Origin: Monocercomonoides exilis
Taxonomy: Eukaryota; Preaxostyla; Oxymonadida; Polymastigidae
Direction of reading: 5' to 3'
Length of the DNA stretch: 64,000 bases
NCBI GenBank assembly: GCA_001643675.2
Contig: LSRY02000018.1
Span: forward strand, 620,001 to 684,000
Below the pieces are notes generated by a model. That model had not been told where the DNA came from. It searched no databases and saw only the letters and a list, made by a program, of their open reading frames with translations. Position numbers and translations under genes: made by a program. This document shows, piece after piece, positions 35,801 to 47,267 of the stretch (position 1 is the stretch's first letter; each line of letters begins with the position of its first letter).

Positions 35801-36090
35801 GGAGGAGTTGTTGACAGAGGAGATGGCAGAGGAAAGGATGGAGACTGAAGAAGAAGAGGAGGAAGAAGAGGAAGAGGAAGAGGAAGAAGAAGGAGAAGAA
35901 AAAGACGATGAAAATGAAGAAGAAGAAGAAGCATCAGACAAAGCCTGATTAACAGCACCTGACGAATTAGTGCCTGCTGGTGATGCAGCCGGCTGCTGAG
36001 CTGAGCTCCGAGGAAAAGCGTTCTGAGAGAAGGAGAGGGAGTGGAAGTAGCTGTTGATGTTGGAGACCTTCAGAAAATGACTCAGCAGAT
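32849..36090 (-). CDS. Long Ser/His/Ala low-complexity protein
   Basis: A single minus-strand frame runs without TGA from about 37024 to TGA at 32849-32851. It crosses TAA at 35261-35263 and 33236-33238 and a TAG near 33158, each read as Gln. Upstream of about 36090 the reading is a hydrophobic shadow of Glu/Lys-rich plus-strand sequence, so I limit the call. Visible pieces: NQALSDASSS, a basic KSKKASLNTS region, GTGTCTGTGTVTG repeats, a His-rich stretch (QHHKQYKHHNHH), an Asn/Ala repeat (NANLNANANANVN), KRYSDWRENEQLTVDAIRKK, and many poly-Ser runs. No domain recognised; the composition suggests a disordered protein. The start is not identified and is probably behind an intron. Confidence 0.6.
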
Positions 36091-36099
36091 GGGCGTGGG

Positions 36100-37677
36100 A
36101 AGAGGTGGGGGACGAGGAGAAGGAGAGGGAGAGGGCAGAAAAGGAGGAGGAGGAGGAGAAGAAGAAGAAGAAGAAGAAGAAGGTGGAGAAGAAGGTGAAG
36201 AAGTAAAAAAGAAGGAGCAAGAAAGAGAAGAAAGAGATGATGGAGATGAAGAGGAGAGAAGAGAAACAGCTGATGGCAATGGGAGATGAAGAATCGAAGC
36301 AGATGAACAAAGAAATCGAAGAGACGATGAGAAGTTGCAATGAAATGGAAATGTTTGAGTAGATGAGTGAAGAGGAGAAAGTGGAATATGCAAAGAAGAC
36401 AATAAAAGAGAAAGCAGAGAAAAAAGTGCCGTTGTTAGTGTTATAGCAACAGCTCAACTGATTGTGGAAGATATGAAGGAGATGAGGAAGGATAAGAAAG
36501 CAAAGAAGAAGAGGAAAAGAAAGGAAAGAAAGGAATAATTGAAAGAAGAAAAGGATGCTATTGCGAACGAGGAAGAAAGAGATGCAAGAAGAATATTGAC
36601 AGCTGAGCAAAGAGAGAAGGGGAGGGAGAGAAATGAAAGAAGAGATAGGATTCAAATGGAGAATGAGAAGAAAGAGATGAAGGAGAGAGAGGAAGAGGAG
36701 GGAGAAAATGAAGGAGAAGAGAGTGAAAAAGAAGGATAAAAAGAAGAGCAAGAAGAAAGAACGAAACCAATGAAAATCAAGCAATTTCCAGAGATCCAAA
36801 ATGAAGAGAAGTGAGTAAATAATGCGATCGAATACAATCTGAAAGGAAGCGATATAACCGAAGAAGCTGTAAATGAACCGCAGCCTTGAGCAGAGAAAGA
36901 GTGACAGACAGAAACAAAAAAAAAAAAAAAAAAAAAAAAAAACTTTCACAAAGCAGAGATAATGATGAACGCATCGAAGAAGAATCCTTTCCGAAGTGTA
37001 TATCCGGTTGAAAAGAAAGTTCAAAGAGAAGTGAAGGCAAAACTTATAAAGGCGAAGAAGCCAAAAATATGGTGCAGCTTTGAAACACTGCAGAAACAGA
37101 TAATGAGGAGGAAGAAGACGAAAAGACTGATGTCAATCAAGAAGATGATGGCATAAACGATGCGTAGAGAGGAGAAGCTGGTTGTAATGAGGGCGAAGGT
37201 TTTAGAGAAAGTGCTGGTTTTGGCTGAAGAATAGTTTAGATCGACAAAAGATATGACGATAATGAAAGCGATGTGGAGTTTAGTGATGTGGTGCTATCAG
37301 AAGAGAGCAATGATGAGAGATGATGGTGGAGGATGGGAAGGAGAGAAAAAGAGTGAGATGGAAAACATTAAGCAAAATATGAAAGGAGAAAGCTATGCAG
37401 ACACGAGAACTGTAAAATTGGAGATGATTGCAAAAACATGAGAGAAGCAAAGAGCTAATGAAGTTGTAGAAAAAGTGAAAATAGAAGCGGATGACGTAAC
37501 GTAAAAAAACCAAAAAATGAAGAAATACTACAAGAACAAAGAGGATTATTTTCAGAAAGAGATTGAAGAGACAGACAGAGAAGAGACAAAAAGCGAGGTT
37601 GACATCGGGACATCAGAAGCTGAGTCGCATGAGAAGTTAAAGAAATGAAAGAAAGAATAAAATAGAAAAAAATGCAA
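36100..37677 (+). pseudogene. Glu/Lys-rich coiled-coil coding tract
   Basis: Plus-strand frames give long charged helices such as ARRILTAEQREKGRERNERR and VVEKVKIEADDV, with TAA/TAG as Gln, but with TGA in frame several times (for example at 36820 and 37438) and several changes of phase. It leads into the better-supported frame at 37681-38157. A 27-base poly-A (36916-36942) interrupts it. It may be the 5' part of that gene with unresolved introns or slips. Confidence 0.35.
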
Positions 37678-37680
37678 TGA

Positions 37681-38157
37681 ATAATACAAAAAACTGTTAA
37701 GAAGTGTCCGAAGGAATTTGAAATGGTAATTATGGAGATGTCTCTTGAGGAACAATGGCGAAAAGCAGAAAGTAACGCAGAAAAAGTAAATAAAGCGAAG
37801 ACAAAGAAAGGTTTATATTCTTAGAAAATTGCACATTCCGAATCATCCGAATATTTACTTGCGGAGAGTGGATCAACAGAATACATATTGGGTCATGATT
37901 CAGATAAAATACCTGAATGGGTGCTTGAAAAGGAAGATGAAAATGAAGAAAATGACATTATTATTCAAAAGAAATCCTTTTTTCCATCCTCTCAAAGTTC
38001 TGACTTTTCAGACACAAAACCAACCTTCATTCAAATGGAAGACTTGATTCAGTCCTTTTCTTCTTTCTCAAATCCGGTAGATGTCATGGTATGTTCTTCG
38101 CCACATGAAAAACTGATTGTTGATTAAGCTGATTCTTTATTCATGCTGCTTCGTTGA
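37681..38157 (+). CDS. 3' part of a charged protein gene
   Basis: Frame 1 reads FEMVIMEMSLEEQWRKAES, then SESSEYLLAESGSTEYILGH and KIPEWVLEKEDENEENDI, DLIQSFSSFSNPVDVMVC. It crosses TAG (Gln) near 37832 and TAA (Gln) near 38126 and ends at TGA 38155-38157. The composition is that of an ordinary cytoplasmic or nuclear protein. No family recognised. TGA at 37678-37680 blocks simple extension upstream. Confidence 0.5.
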
Positions 38158-39105
38158 TGGAATGAGAAAACAGAGATGAAAAGTTGGGATTAATAAATGG
38201 CAATGCTTATTTATGATTTAAAGAACATGATATAGTTTTGATTTGAAATTATTTTCAATTTTTTCATTCATCTCATCTATTTGGATAAAACTCTTAAATA
38301 TTTAAAGTCAAAAGAAAGTTATAGATTAAAAATATTAAGAAATATTTTTGTTTCCATAAAACTTTGTGAATTGTTAAAAAAACTATTCTCAGAACTGCGA
38401 TATGTTATTAATTTCTACAAACGGTTTATTTGTGCATTTTAAAATAACAAATGTTGAACAGTGTTAAAATGATAATAAAAACAACTAAGAAGAAATATGT
38501 TTATGTTTCGGTTCTTCATGCTTTCGACTCTTCGAAAAAAATGAAAATAATGAACAACAAAAAGAATGCACGAATCAGGAAAGAAATTACCCATTTTGTT
38601 CAAAAATTGAAAAATAAAAGCTTCGTTAAGAGCAGAAAAATGTGATTGCTTTAATAAAATACTTCGAAAACAAGAAAAAATCCATATTTGTATTCGAATA
38701 ATATTAATTTCATTCTGTCAGATCACTTTGTGACAAATGAGTATTTTCCTCACAAACAAACAAAATGCATTTGCTTTTCGATTTCAACTTGAATTAAGGA
38801 GTATTTTCAAATGTGACAAAATGACAGATCTGACTTGTCAGTGACAGATCTGACAAGTGATAAAACCACAATACTTTAATTTGATCAATTTGTCACTTGC
38901 AAAAAATGATTTGAATATGTTTTGATTTTCATGGAAAGTTAAGAAAAATAAGATACTAAAGCATAAATATGTTTTTTTACGTTTAAATATGAAAAAATTT
39001 TCAATAGTTTTTATTTTCACTTTATTAATTTGAGTGACAAAAAAATGACAAACTGAAAAAGTCTTGTCTGTCATTTTTGAATTTTTTCCGATTTTTCGTG
39101 TCATG
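38158..39105. other. A/T-rich spacer with palindromic repeats
   Basis: Near 38820-38860 TGACAGATCTGAC is repeated in direct and inverted form. The right end near 39085-39110 (GTCATGTCACACAGG) matches the termini of the element at 18072-18374; no left partner was found. No gene. Confidence 0.45.
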
Positions 39106-40855
39106 TCACACAGGATTAAGCTTATTATGTGTGCTTCGTTTTGAATGTTTCAACAAAGACAATGCTCGTTCCATTTTAAGACTCGTTCTGCAGCGGACAC
39201 GATGAATACTGAAGCACAGACCTCTGGAAATGTTGCATCTGATGCTAGAAAGACAGATCTGAATGGGGTGTTCCACTAGCTCCTTCATTACAAAAGGCCC
39301 ACCGAAATCTTGTGATGCTTGGAGCGACTGTGGGTGTTGCTGCACTTCCCTGTTGCTGAAGAGTGGAGAGTTAACATGCGCATAATGTGTGGAGACAAAT
39401 TCATCAGTTCGTACAACGAGGATTTATGAGCAAGTGTTTGATCAACATCTGCTTTTTTAACTGCTCGATGATGACATCAGCTTTGAAAGCCTGAGTGCTT
39501 TGCTGTGAAGAAGCAGGCAGCGAAGGTGCAGTTAAAGTTGGAAAAAGAGAAATAGAAAGAAATAGAGAGAGAAAGAAAAAGGGAGAGGAAGGGAGAGAGA
39601 GGGGAGAGGGGGAGAGAACAGGATAGAAGGCAAATTGAGTGAGCATTTTGAATTTTTCGTAACAAAAACACATTCCCATAATTATATTTGGTTGGCTCTC
39701 CGTTATTAAGATCGTGTTCATCAGATACTGTTAGGCAACACTTGTGCTCGCTGGTTCAGGATCATCCACAGATTTGTCTGTGGAAAGCGTCCAGGTGGAA
39801 AAAGTTGGAAAAGAAAAAGAATAAGTATTAGACGAAGAAGAAGCAAAAGAAGAAGAGGAAGAAGATGAAGAAGAAAAAGAAGAAGAGAAAGAAGACGATG
39901 ATGATGAAGGAGAAGAAGATTTTGAAGGTGATGATGGATATGGAGAAAGTCTACGAGAAGAAGAAGAAGAAGAATAATAATAATAAGTGGAAACTGAAGA
40001 AATTTTTCCATTTTTGTTTGCACTGAGGGGAGGCAGAAACAGAAATATATTCATGAAAAAAGAAGCTCAGTGCTATTCAGATTTTCTATAAGTCGAGATG
40101 CTTTTGTAAGACATATAAAAATATCTTCTGACCTGACTCCCTCCAATGGTTATTTCATTCCCATTCCTCATCTTCCTCGCCTTGAAAACTCTTCATCCCT
40201 TCTGACAAATTGTATTCATCAAAATCCTGCAGTCCATTCAACCCATCAAACTTCTCTTTCTACAGCGATATCTTCCATTAATGCACTCTTCCTCCTTCAT
40301 TTGGCTTTTGCATTCTCAAATGAAACAAACGAACTGCGCTGCTTTGCTTGTTCATTGCTCCTGTTGGATTTAGCTATTGAACGCACTAAATTTCCTGGTG
40401 TTGCACGACACCTGCAACGCCAATCCCTGTTGAGAATACAATAGAACAGAAACCGAACCAGACCATTAAACGAGCTGAAAGAAAAATTCAACAAGGAAGT
40501 AATAGATCCAATTACTCCACTTATATCGTTGCCGTGAGCCATCCTTCTTCCTCCTGTAACGCTTCTTTGCCACTCCCTCAGAAGCTCCATATCACTTTTG
40601 TTCTTTCTTTTTGTTCGTTTCGTCGAGGACTTCATTGGAGTGAGGTTGCACATATCACGCACTTCTCTTTCTCTTTTATATAACTCTTCTCTTTCCTTCT
40701 CCTTCTGCAAAATCCTGTTCTTCTGCTCCTCTTTTGTCTGCGACAATTGCTTCCAGCTTGTGGAACTCGTTGAAGTAATTGCTTCTATTATTTGCCCTAT
40801 ATCTTCTCCTTCGATAAAAACTTATCCAGTAATGACCTCTTGTTCTTCTTGTAAA
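39106..40855 (-). CDS. Paralogue of the coiled-coil part of the 48-51 kb gene
   Basis: Minus strand. From about 40855: EDIGQIIEAITSTSSTSWKQ, a coiled-coil KEEQKNRILQKEKEREELY, MKSSTKRTKRKNKSD, GGRRMAHGNDISG; a 37-nt intron (40427-40463); then NPTGAMNKQSSAVRLFHLR. The same order with similar residues (LQKEKERE, GGRRMTDVNEVSG, IPTGVTKKQGSAVRLPPL) appears at 48.7-49.2 kb. A poly-Ser stretch follows (39731-40054) and then, across a TAA at 39731-39733 read as Gln, MNTILITESQPNIIM to TGA 39404-39406. A further stretch to 39106 (GGPFVMKELVEHPIQ) may be another exon. A TGA near 40270 suggests decay or a missed intron. Confidence 0.5.
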
Positions 40856-41159
40856 ATCAAAGCAAATAAATATAAATATGTCTCCCTCCTTCATGAAGAA
40901 TACAGAAATGTTAACTGAAAGATAATCGAATCCGATGAAATTAACATTGATTTCAATTGGTTTTCAGCAAAAGCAAGAAAGAATTCAAAAGAATATCATT
41001 TGTTTTTATTATTGCATTCGAATCAATTATTGACCATTTATTATCATCATTTTGATATATCTGTTCATTTTTTATATTATGAGATTTTATCATTTTGTCG
41101 TTTTTCTAACACTCAGTTTTTTGAATAGTTTTAATTATTAGTCTGTGATCAGATAATTT

Positions 41160-44100
41160 ATGAAAATGTTTAATAACAAATCAAAAGCGGCTAAAAGTCG
41201 AATAGCATCAACTATTGCAGATACGATATTTCATGCTTCATCTGAGGATCCGGAGGGATGTTTTGAATATTTTGTTTTCCGCTCAAAATTTGATGAATCC
41301 TTCCGGAAAGTGTTGGAGGTTAATTGCGCTGGTATGTTTAATTTTTGATAACTTATGAATAATTAACAATGATTTTTATCTTCTTTGGTAATTGCTGTTT
41401 ACAGTATATTCTTTGTTGGTAGAGAAATTCAACAAAATACTTCAGAACCTTGATACATATTCAAAGTCTTTGTCAAAAAAAGACGGTGTATCCCTTCTGT
41501 CGGCGCTATCTTCTGAGATATCTTTAAAAAAACACAAAGATAACGGGAGGGGTATAACTCCCGGTGAATATTACTATTCACGGGAGAAAAACAAAACCCC
41601 AGCACCATCAGCTTTATCACTTAGTGAAAGAAATGAAACTGAATTAAAAATCATTTTTTATTAATGTCATAATTAAGAATATAAGAAATATAATTTGATT
41701 TGATAATATTTAATTAATTTATTTTTCAGATGAAAAAGAGTTTCGAATGGCAGAAAGCTGGCTTTTAAGCCATAGCTCTTGCAGCTGCGAAAACTCAAGA
41801 AGAAAAAAATCAAGTTTGATTATTATTTTAATTTTTATCTTTAAGTTTTTTGTTTTAAAAATTTAACTTAATAACTGATGTTGAATTATTTTATTAACTT
41901 TCAGATTTCGTTTCTAATGAAAAAAAGCCAGAAGATATTGCGAAGCGATTGAGCAATACAGTATGTTATGAAAAAAATAAAAAAGAAGAATTGGAAAAAG
42001 AAAATACAGAAAATAAAAAACAAATTGAAATGAAAAAAATTAAAAAAATAATAATAAAAGAAAACACAAACAATGAAAAAACAGAAACAAAAAAAAAAAG
42101 AAAGAAGTAATAAATACAAAAGATTAAAAGATAATTAAAGAAAATAATAATAAAAATAAAAAAGATAATAAAAAATTAAAAGAAAAATTAATAAATGATA
42201 ATATAATACATAAAAAAATAACAAATATTTTTTTAAATAATTTAATCCAAAAAAGCAAATATGAAATTTCCAATTCACTCAAATCAATACATAACACAAC
42301 ACAATCATATTTTATCAAAGAGAGCTCCAAGGCTACATCGCTGAGTGCTGGGGGGAGCGTTGGGGCTGCGTCGTTGTGTGCTGGGGGGAATATTGGAACA
42401 TTGATAAAAACAAAAACAAACATAATCATTGATGATTTTTACAATAAAAAAGAAAAGAATAAAAGAAAAAATAGAAAAGAAAAAGTAGAATATTATACAA
42501 AAAAATGAAAATTATGAAGAATATGAAAAAAAATAATGAATATAAAGATAATAAAAGAAATAAATATAGTCTTAAAGAAACAAATGTTTAAAAAAATCAT
42601 ACCCATTTTGAAGATAATTACAATAATTTAGATTTGTTTAACAATAACCTTTTGAGTGATACATTTTCTTTGCATAATTTTTATTCAAACATAACTTTTT
42701 CCAAAATCAATATTCCCAAATTTTCTTTCGACGAAACTGATGCTGAAGACTTTGGAGCTGCGAGCGGTGAGGATGCTGGTATGTTAGAGGATGGAAAGAC
42801 ATGTGGGGCTGACGTGTTTAAAGCAGGAAGTGCAAGGGATGCTGATGAATCAGAAGATGGAAGGATAGGGGGGATTGATGGATTTCGGGCAACATGCGGG
42901 GCTGGTGCTGATGAAGGTGGAGTTGCAATGGAAAAAGAGTTGGGTGGTGGAGAAGTTGGAATGAAACGAGGGTTGGATGCTGGGGAAATTGGAATGGAAA
43001 TAGAGTTGGATGGAGGAAAAGAAGTAGTGGAGTGAGTGTTGCATGCTGATGGAGTTGAAATGGAAGAAGGATTAATTGGAGGAAGTGTTGAAATGGAGGA
43101 AGAGTTGGAAGATGGGGAAATTGGTATGGAGATAGAGTTGGATGGAGGAGAAGGTGGAATGGAGGAAGAGTTGGATGGAGGAGAAGGTGGAATGGAGGGA
43201 GGGTTGGATAGACGGAGTGATGGTGGACATGTTGATGGACATTTTGAAAATAGTATTTGTATGTTGAAAAATATGAAAAGAAAAAGAAAAGGCTTTGGAG
43301 TATTTTCTCCAAATGAAAAAAGATTAATTGAAAAAACAAAAAAAGATTTATTTATTGAAATGAAAAAAGATATTAATATAAAAATGTCTTATTCAACATT
43401 TTGCAAAAAAACAAGAAATTTTAAAAAATCAAAGAAAAGGACAGATTTGTGTGAGATTTGTGAGAGAGGGAATTTTTTGGAAAAGAAAAAGATTGAAATA
43501 GAAAGAAAAGGAGGAAAATTGGACCAAACAGAAGATGATGAATTGAATTTAATAATTCATCATCGAAAAATGGCCCAACATCAAAGAAACTTCTTTTATG
43601 AAAAGAAAGAAAATTTAAAAAAAGATGAAGTTATTATTTTAATGGATTTGAAAGAAAACTGGTGTTTTCCAGTTTCTAATAATGAAACTGGAAAATCATT
43701 TTTTAATAAGAAACAAATTTCTCATTTGTGTTTTGTGGTTTTTTTCGTTGATAATTTTGGTATTTTAAAAAAGTGTTGTTTTAATTATTTTTCTGAAATT
43801 TTATCTCATGATTGTCGTTTTGTATGTGAATGTTTGAAACAACAATAACATATTTTTTTTTTTTTTTGTTAATTCCTTTAACTTTTTTTTGCGACAATGG
43901 GCCGCATTTTCGTAATTCTCATATTTTAAATTTTATATTTTCTGATAATTCTTTTTTGTTTAAAAATAAACGTTGTTCACTTTCATTTTTTGCTGAACAT
44001 CACGGAAAAAATGAATGTGATAGTGAGTTTGGTTTTTTAACAAATTTAATTAATAATAAAATTGGCAATAGAGTTTTAAATAATATTTTTGATTTAATTG

Positions 44101-44307
44101 GTTTTTTTTTGTTATAATTGTAATTCTTATTTATTTAACACAAATTCTGAAAATACATCTTTTTTCATTTCTGATTCTTTTGATAGAAACTTTAATTATT
44201 CTTCTCATATTTTTTCTTCTTCTTCTCAAGATCAGGTAAAAAAAATAATGAAACGAAGCATTATTTTTAAGGTGTGAATTTATTATTTTATTTTATTATA
44301 TAATATT

Positions 44308-44342
<35 letters not shown>

Positions 44343-44897
44343 TCTATTTATCTATTTATCTATTTTTTATATAGTCACTTAGAATTAAAAGAAACAAACT
44401 GGAATGAAATGAAAATAAAAGTAATGATAAATAATTTGTTTTTAAAAAAAAATACAGGGAAACTTCTCGTTTCTCCGCTCAGCTGCGAAAATAGCTCAGG
44501 TGTGTTTGAAATTGAATATAAAATTATGAAAAAATTAGAAACAAAAAAAAGAAAAATTTTTGAAAGAAACGATAATAAAAAAAATGACATTTTTATTTCA
44601 GAAAAAGGAAAATTCGGAAAAGGCGTGAAGAAAGTGATTGAAAATAGAATGAAATTTTTAAATTTTCATAGAGAAAAAGATTTTTTGAATTCGAATAATA
44701 ATTTTTATAATAATTCAAATAATTCTTCAGATTCAAATAGCTTGACAAGTGAAACAGGTATGTCACAGGTGTGTAATTTAAATTCTGAAAATTCAATTTT
44801 TGATTCATTTTCTGATAATTATTCTTTTCATAATTCAATTGAAAATTCTTTTTTAAATTAAAATATTTCTTTAGCAAATTTTCATTGTATAATTTGA
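41160..44897 (+). CDS. Intron-bearing DDE-like protein, copy 1 (no USP domain)
   Basis: Same architecture as the gene at 52.3 kb. Exon 1 starts MKMFNNKSKAAKSRIAST; a 73-nt intron (41332-41404) follows; exon 2 gives YSLLVEKFNKILQNL and TPGEYYYSREKN; another exon has EFRMAESWLLSHS, matching DWEKGNNWMLAHS in the other copy. Then comes Asn/Lys/Glu-rich text and a Glu/Gly/Met repeat (EMEEELDGG-type, 42.9-43.2 kb) interrupted by TGA 43033-43035. The core follows: FSPNEKRLIEKTKKDLF, RTDLCEICE, first acidic motif LMDLKENWCFP, a slip at the T-run near 43860, then FFCDNGPHFRN and FFAEHHGKNECDSEFG. Later exons continue to TGA 44895-44897. No Cys/His boxes of a USP are present. At least two frame slips at homopolymers make this copy doubtful as a functional gene. 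Confidence 0.65.
44237..44374 (+). other. Predicted intron filled with TTTA microsatellite
   Basis: Between protein-like sequences, GTAAAAAAAATAATG... to ...TTTTTTATATAG contains about 13 units of TTTA/TCTA. The flanking coding phases do not match perfectly, so the boundaries are approximate. Confidence 0.45.
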
Positions 44898-44913
44898 TAA
44901 AATAGGTATGAAG

Positions 44914-44919
<6 letters not shown>

Positions 44920-44959
<40 letters not shown>
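44920..44959 (+). repeat. Poly-T run of 40
   Basis: Forty consecutive T just downstream of the DDE-like copy 1. It could be a reverse-complement poly-A tail scar or simple slippage. Confidence 0.9.
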
Positions 44960-44963
<4 letters not shown>

Positions 44964-45806
44964 CTATTGAAAGTGATTGATAATAATTAATGTAATAAAC
45001 AAACTATAAAATTATTTTGAATTTGAATTCAATTTTATTAATTATTTTATAACCATAATATTTTTATTATCTTTTTTTTTTAATTAAATAAATTAATTAA
45101 TAAAAGGAAACAGTGAAATCAATTAAAAAATAATAATTGAATTTATTTATGCTTATCCAATGAAACCGAATTTTATTCGGTTGAGTACTTGACTGATTCA
45201 ATCCTGTTGCTCTATAAATTCTTAATAATAGAGTAACTTGCAGGACTTGGGTCCAGAATCAGTTTCCCAGGTAAATAAATGTTTATTATTATTATTTTTT
45301 ATAAAAATAAAAGTTTTAAAAATATTCAGTGAATTATTTAAATTTTTGTCGAAATTTTTGTCTAAAATTACGGGTGGAACAAAATTTGGAAAAAGAAAAT
45401 TTCGTCCCATATATTTTCTTATAGAAAAATCATTCCTTTTTCTTGCTTTTGGTGAAATAGAATTTTTAGATCAAGTTATAAAAAATTGAACCAAAAACAA
45501 ATAAATAAAACTTCAGAAAAAAACAAAAGTTTCAAAATTTACTGAACAATACCGATAATTGGAAAATAAAGACAAAAAACATTGGAAAAGTTTTGAATTT
45601 TATTAAAATTATTATTTTTATGATTTTCAAATTATGATAATAGTTTGTTATTTTTTATTTCTTTGGATTTAACATCACAAAATCGTCATTCCAGCTTTGT
45701 AGCTCAGCTTCAACAGCAAAACAAAAGATAGAACTGTGGAAAAGAATATATTTCCAACAATAACAACTGATTCAAATTCGTTATCTCTTTCTATTCTCCT
45801 GATTAT
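44960..45806. other. A/T-rich spacer
   Basis: Contains a short plus-strand frame (ESVSQVNKCLLLLFF, ITGGTKFGKRKFRPIYFLI, to TGA near 45496) that is weakly protein-like. No family recognised. Confidence 0.35.
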
Positions 45807-46661
45807 TTGGCGTTCAAACTTTCTTCTCCATCCTCATTGTTCCTCATCCAAAATTTTCCATTATTGTTTCTTTCACATTCTCATTCCACATACATCCTCT
45901 ATCGCTCCTTAATCTCCAAAGAAATTCATTCCACTCATACTGCACCTTCTCTTCTTTCTTCTTTTATTTCTTCATTAAATGCCACCTCCCCTGCCCTCTC
46001 CCTCTCCCTCGCCAACTGCAACATCACCAACATCGACTCAGCTCCACAAAACCAACAGACTCCCACCAATGGCGGGTGCATCTCATTCGCCTCATCTGCC
46101 CCTGCCAACTCGTTTTCAGTGAGTGATTCCACCTTCTCCAGCTGCTCTGTGAGCGAGGATACAAGTTCTGGAGGAAGAGGCGGTGCTCTCATGATCGAGT
46201 ACAAGGATGATTCGGAAGTGTCATCCACAACCTTTGCCATCACCAATATCGTGTTTTCAGCCAACAAGTCCAGCGTCGGAAGAGATATGTATTTTGTGTG
46301 CGAATCATTTGTCGCTTCTGTGAAGGAACCCTTGTTCGCCTTCATGACAAGCATCACTCAGAAAGACAACTCGGTTGTTGGACATAACAGAACAGATGCA
46401 TTCGGTGATTGGAATGTCGATTTGTTCATATTTCTCGATGGGCATTCAGCTGATAATGAACATGTGGATGGTCATCTTGACATCAAAGCAATACATTGCG
46501 AGTTGGAAAAGACTCCCTGCAAGAGCACACAACGCGATGGGTCTTCTGAGGAAGGTGCAGATCGTAAGGCAGAAATCATTTCATCATCTGACTTGTCGGT
46601 GAATTTACGTGCAAGTGACGACAAGGTCGAAGAAAGTTGGGGAGATGGCACACAAAATTGA
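45807..46661 (+). CDS. Beta-helix-like surface protein fragment
   Basis: The reading frame to TGA 46659-46661 contains SLSLANCNITNIDSAPQN, NGGCISFASSAPANSFSV, FSSCSVSEDTSSGGRGGALM and VGRDMYFVCESFVASV. The Cys/Gly turns and the VGRDMYFVC motif match the protein at 1-2.1 kb. The upstream TTG at 45807 is not a credible start; an upstream exon or truncation is likely. The last part (DKVEESWGDGTQN) is charged. The protein is much shorter than the usual large members of such families, so this is a fragment. Confidence 0.5.
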   Translation: MAFKLSSPSSLFLIQNFPLLFLSHSHSTYILYRSLISKEIHSTHTAPSLLSSFISSLNATSPALSLSLANCNITNIDSAPQNQQTPTNGGCISFASSAPANSFSVSDSTFSSCSVSEDTSSGGRGGALMIEYKDDSEVSSTTFAITNIVFSANKSSVGRDMYFVCESFVASVKEPLFAFMTSITQKDNSVVGHNRTDAFGDWNVDLFIFLDGHSADNEHVDGHLDIKAIHCELEKTPCKSTQRDGSSEEGADRKAEIISSSDLSVNLRASDDKVEESWGDGTQN

Positions 46662-47267
46662 AGAAAACATCTCATATGTGCATTTGATGAAATCGGCATT
46701 GCTTGTCGGGCATTTATTCTCTTCTTTCATAGAATTTTCTGTTAAATATGCCTTTTCAAATAAATATGTTTCCCTCATCGTTTCATCTTTGATTGCTCGT
46801 TGAAGGCTCGTGACATTGTACATTCTGCCGAATGTCATCCTCATAATCATTCACTCAGAACCTAAATTGCTTTGATTAAATGTTCTTTACATCTGAACCT
46901 CTTTCATCTTCCAAATGAAAAAGCCAGAGGTAATCTCCATTTTTTGATGTGCGTTTTCTGATCGGATTTTTTCGACTCGAAATCACATCTATTGTTATTA
47001 AAACTTGGCTTCATAATGCAATAGATTGAATATACGTTTTGTGCTTCTGAAAAAAAAAAAAAAGATGACGATTGGCCCTGAATTTGACGGGAGTTGAAGA
47101 AATGAGATAATTTTTTGCTAACTTTGTGACTCTGCTGAATTGAACAAAACAAACATTTGACTAAGTCGATGCTCTGATCCAATGCTAAATAAGAAGAAAC
47201 ATAAAAGAAGAAGTTGTAGAGGGCGTTGATGACAATGATGACGAGGATAAAAAAGGATATTCTGCTT
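46662..47267. other. Spacer without clear gene
   Basis: Mixed composition, one 15-base poly-A. No frame stands out. Confidence 0.45.

Noticed and set aside
36090-37024. Hydrophobic N-terminal extension of the Ser-rich minus-strand gene, resembling membrane segments
   Set aside because: Phe/Leu/Ser runs mirror Glu/Lys codons on the plus strand and include the complement of a 27-base poly-A; not credible as membrane helices.
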